Source: Planctomycetota bacterium
Lineage (GTDB): Bacteria; Planctomycetota; Phycisphaerae; UBA1845; UTPLA1
Direction: 5' to 3'
Assembly: GCA_027295245.1 (NCBI GenBank)
Contig: JAPULF010000468.1
Coordinates: forward strand, 1 to 8,904
Length of the DNA stretch: 8,904 bases
In this document: positions 6,301-8,904 of the stretch, piece after piece
Numbering within the stretch: the first letter of the stretch is position 1
Layout of the letters: the number at the start of each line of letters is the position of its first letter
Program-made: the position numbers and the translations under genes
Notes under the pieces: model-generated
The model's input: only the letters and a program-made list of their open reading frames with translations
Databases searched by the model: none
What the model was told of the DNA's origin: nothing

Positions 6301-8904
6301 TCAAGCGGCCTCGCGCGGCTTGGAGCCCTTGCAGGTGATCTTCAACTTGATCTTCTTGCCGTTGCGCAGAACCGTCACCTCGACCGTGTCGCCGGGCCGG
6401 TAATTCCGCAGGGCGTCCATGTAGCTGTGGATATCCATGATCTTGTGCGAGCCGATCTTCAGAATGCGATCATCGTCCTTCATCCCGGCCCGCGCCGCCG
6501 CCCCGCCCTCGATCACGCCCGAGATCTCGTAACCCGGCCCCTCGGACATGCCGTAGCTCGGCATGATCTCCAGTCGAACCGGCGGCATGCTTGAAACCGG
6601 GGCATCGTCATCCAACAGGTCTGCACGCGGATTCGATTTCTTCTTCTTTGCCTTCTTGACAACCTTCACGTCCGCCTTTTTTTTCTTCTTCTTGTCTCTC
6701 TTCGCCTTCTTCTTCGTTGGGTCCGCCGCGGCCATGTCGAATCGATCGCGCGAGGGTCCCGAAGCCGTCGACGAACCATCCTTGCGCTGCGCCCGAATCA
6801 CGAGAACGCGGTCCGTCAATCGCGTGGAAATCGAAAAGCCCGCGTCGCAGCCCGCCGCGAAATCCGCGATGGCCGAAACACCGTCCTCCGGCGAACTGAC
6901 CCGTTCGCCCCGACTCGCCGGGCCATGCATGGCGGAAATACCGCCGAAAACAAACGTCAATATCACAGAATCATCGCCTCGAGCCACCCAAACGCTGGGT
7001 GCGTCGCCGGCATTGTCGGACGCCGTCAACTTGCGAAGCGCCAAGAGTTGCCGCGCCAGCCCGGCCACGGACTCGACGATTCGACCGTCCGGAGCCTTGG
7101 CCACGGCGGCCGGCTTTTCGGCCTCACCGAACTGAACCTTCAGCCGAACCCGCTCGCCGTCGCGCATCACTCGAATAGCGGTCGAATCGCCCGGCTTGAA
7201 TCCGCCGAGTGCCTCCCGGGCATCCTTCAAAGAGCGAATCCGCTTGTTGCCGATTCGAACAATCCGATCTCGAGCCTTGATCCCCGCACGGGCCGCGGGC
7301 GTGCCGTCGACAACACGTCCCACAACCAGGTTCTCGTCATCCTGCACCGGCACGATGCCGAGGCGAACGCGATCGCCCGCCGGAGGAGCATCGCCGGCCC
7401 GCCCTCGTGCCGCAACCCGCGGCGCGTCCCTGTCATCATCCGCATCCTGCCGCGCGATCGCCGCACGACGCCGGTCGGCCGAGAACTCCGGCCGTTCCGG
7501 CCGCGCGTCGATTTCGTCAATGCAGTCCGCCACCAATCGCATGACGCGCACGGCGCCTTCGGTGTTGATCAAATGCGTATCGTCATCCGGCTTGTGGTAC
7601 TGCTTGTGTATCCCCGTGAAAAAGAACAGGACCGGAATGTCGTTCCTGTAGAAGTGCGTGTGATCGGACGGCCCACTTCCTCCTCCGCCGTCACGGATCT
7701 TCAAGTCGTACTTCGAGGCAAGACGCTCCACCATCGCCTCAACTCCCTCCCCGGTCCGCATCCCCCCAACATCCAGCCGATCCTTGTTCAGCCGGCCGAT
7801 CATGTCCATGTTAATCATGGCAACGCACTTCTCGAGCGGCACGGTCGGGTTTCGAACGTAGTGTCGCGAACCCAGCAGTCCAAGCTCTTCTGCCGTGTAC
7901 AACATCAACAGAATCGATCGATTCGGCCTCGACCCCTGGGTAAACGCCTTCGCCATCGCCAAGACGCCGGCCGTCCCGGAAGCGTTGTCGTCGGCCCCGT
8001 TGCTGATGTCCTTCTCCGAATCGAACGACGATTTGCCCTTGTTGCGAATGCCCAAATGGTCGTAGTGGCCGCCCACCACGATGTACTCGTCCTTTTGAGG
8101 TCCCGTACCTGGTATCACACCCAAGATGTTGCGAGCCGGCGTCTTGGCCCGTCGGAGCGACACGCGCCCCTTGACCGATACCCCGTCCAACTCCTGAGAG
8201 GCCGGCTTCCGGCTGCTATTGATCAGATTCTGCAGCGTCTCCAAGTCGGGCATTTCCGCCGCCGAAAGCATTTGATCGGCCAGCGCTTGCGTGACGTGAA
8301 TCACGGGAATCCGTCCCGCTCGCCCGCGACGGCCCGCGCTCAAGTCATAAAGCCCGTCGTTGTTGCCGATCTGGTTCACGATCATCAACGCCGCCGCCCC
8401 GTGCTCCGCCGCCCGCGACGACTTGGATGAAAACGCGGCGTCCCCCCTGTTGAAGTCGCCGAAATCCGGCGTCCGCCGCAAGACCAGAACCACCTTGTCT
8501 TTCACATCCAGACCGTCGTAGTCATCATACTTGTTCGACCGGCTCGTGATCCCGTACCCCGCGAATGCCACCTCCCCCTCGAAACTGCCTTGGCTTGTGG
8601 AGGGCAGCGGCACAAAATCCTCTTTATGCGAGCGGCGTCGCGGGCTCCGGCCGTCGGTCCCGATCGACAGCCGCGTGGACAATCCGACTCGCTGTTTGAT
8701 CCTGAGCGTCAAATCCTGGAAATAGGTGTTGTCGTCACCCGCGGGTTCGACGCCGAGACGCTCGAACTCGGCCGCGATATACTCCGCCGCCTTGTCGATG
8801 CCCACCTGCCCGGTGCCCCGCCCCTCGAGTTCGTCGCTCGCCAGATAGCTGACGTGCTCCAAAAACTCCGATTCGACAATCAGCGACCCATCTTCGGAAT
8901 GCCT
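6301..8904 (-). CDS. M28-family zinc metallopeptidase with PA-like insert and two PDZ domains (N-terminus outside window)
   Basis: The frame stays open to the right edge; 867 residues are visible and the start is missing. Numbering below counts the Leu codon at 8862-8860 as 1. The N-terminal SDELEGRGTG (9-18) and AAEYIAAEFERLG (25-37) are typical of secreted M28 aminopeptidase-like enzymes, so probably only a signal peptide and a short stretch are lost. A PA-like insert spans about 95-230. The catalytic site looks complete: His266 and Asp268 (GGHYDHLG), bridging Asp291 (GADDNASG), general base Glu325 and ligand Glu326 (AEELG), Asp353 (MDMIG) and His423 (YHKPDDD). A charged linker (452-496) leads to PDZ1 (about 497-580), an unassigned segment (about 588-700), a lysine-rich linker (716-743) and PDZ2 (about 762-848). 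It probably cleaves peptides outside the cytoplasm, with the PDZ domains binding substrate or partner C-termini (inference). Confidence 0.92.
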   Translation of the reverse strand, partial: RHSEDGSLIVESEFLEHVSYLASDELEGRGTGQVGIDKAAEYIAAEFERLGVEPAGDDNTYFQDLTLRIKQRVGLSTRLSIGTDGRSPRRRSHKEDFVPLPSTSQGSFEGEVAFAGYGITSRSNKYDDYDGLDVKDKVVLVLRRTPDFGDFNRGDAAFSSKSSRAAEHGAAALMIVNQIGNNDGLYDLSAGRRGRAGRIPVIHVTQALADQMLSAAEMPDLETLQNLINSSRKPASQELDGVSVKGRVSLRRAKTPARNILGVIPGTGPQKDEYIVVGGHYDHLGIRNKGKSSFDSEKDISNGADDNASGTAGVLAMAKAFTQGSRPNRSILLMLYTAEELGLLGSRHYVRNPTVPLEKCVAMINMDMIGRLNKDRLDVGGMRTGEGVEAMVERLASKYDLKIRDGGGGSGPSDHTHFYRNDIPVLFFFTGIHKQYHKPDDDTHLINTEGAVRVMRLVADCIDEIDARPERPEFSADRRRAAIARQDADDDRDAPRVAARGRAGDAPPAGDRVRLGIVPVQDDENLVVGRVVDGTPAARAGIKARDRIVRIGNKRIRSLKDAREALGGFKPGDSTAIRVMRDGERVRLKVQFGEAEKPAAVAKAPDGRIVESVAGLARQLLALRKLTASDNAGDAPSVWVARGDDSVILTFVFGGISAMHGPASRGERVSSPEDGVSAIADFAAGCDAGFSISTRLTDRVLVIRAQRKDGSSTASGPSRDRFDMAAADPTKKKAKRDKKKKKKADVKVVKKAKKKKSNPRADLLDDDAPVSSMPPVRLEIMPSYGMSEGPGYEISGVIEGGAAARAGMKDDDRILKIGSHKIMDIHSYMDALRNYRPGDTVEVTVLRNGKKIKLKITCKGSKPREAA
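6634..6717 (-). other. Lysine-rich linker of the M28 peptidase, homopurine tract with A8 run
   Basis: The segment codes for about 28 residues, of which 18 are lysine, between the unassigned region and PDZ2. Its coding strand is almost pure purine (AAG/AAA codons), including eight consecutive A at 6684-6677. It is probably a flexible, strongly basic spacer that may bind acidic polymers, nucleic acid or membranes. The in-phase heptamer A AAA AAG at 6682-6676 is discussed in the findings. Confidence 0.75.

Noticed and set aside
6677..6684. T8 run on the + strand as a possible terminator
   Set aside because: It is inside the lysine codons of the minus-strand peptidase, with no GC-rich stem before it and no + strand gene ending nearby.
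6925..8430. Long open frame of 501 codons on the + strand opposite the M28 peptidase
   Set aside because: It is antisense to a gene with a complete M28 metal site. The predicted protein is Arg/His/Pro-rich with no recognisable motif, typical of the complement of a high-GC gene.

Overview
This window is a high-GC bacterial chromosomal segment (roughly 60% G+C by eye) with five protein genes and no RNA genes, mobile elements or CRISPR array that I can see. A Planctomycetota-like or similar free-living Gram-negative lineage fits best. The reasons are a canonical CRTAC1/ASPIC FG-GAP protein coupled to a TPR lipoprotein, a large M28 peptidase with PDZ domains and a lysine-rich linker, and a GT87-type membrane protein. 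This assignment is an inference from gene types, not a proof.

Layout. Positions 1-2909 (+) hold a two-gene unit: the 3' part of an FG-GAP/VCBS-repeat protein ending in an ASPIC/UnbV domain, and a TPR-repeat lipoprotein whose ATG overlaps the upstream stop (ATGA). Everything to the right is on the minus strand, transcribed right to left. It comprises an M28 metallopeptidase with two PDZ domains (8904-6301, its N-terminus beyond the right edge), the Mg2+ transporter gene mgtE (5975-4506), a clear intrinsic terminator (4318-4281), and a GT87/DUF2029-like multispanning membrane protein (4213-2852). The last gene runs convergently into the TPR gene, so the two coding regions overlap by 58 bp tail to tail.

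How the genes relate. The FG-GAP and TPR genes look co-translated and probably work together outside the cytoplasm. The three minus-strand genes have no obvious shared pathway. The 325-bp gap before mgtE and the terminator after it suggest that at least mgtE and the GT87 gene are separate transcription units.

Nothing here is clearly a new defence or mobile system. The items most worth a second look are: an in-phase A AAA AAG slippery heptamer in the lysine-rich linker of the peptidase, where a -1 shift would remove the second PDZ domain; an unassigned segment of about 110 residues between the two PDZ domains; and the convergent coding overlap.
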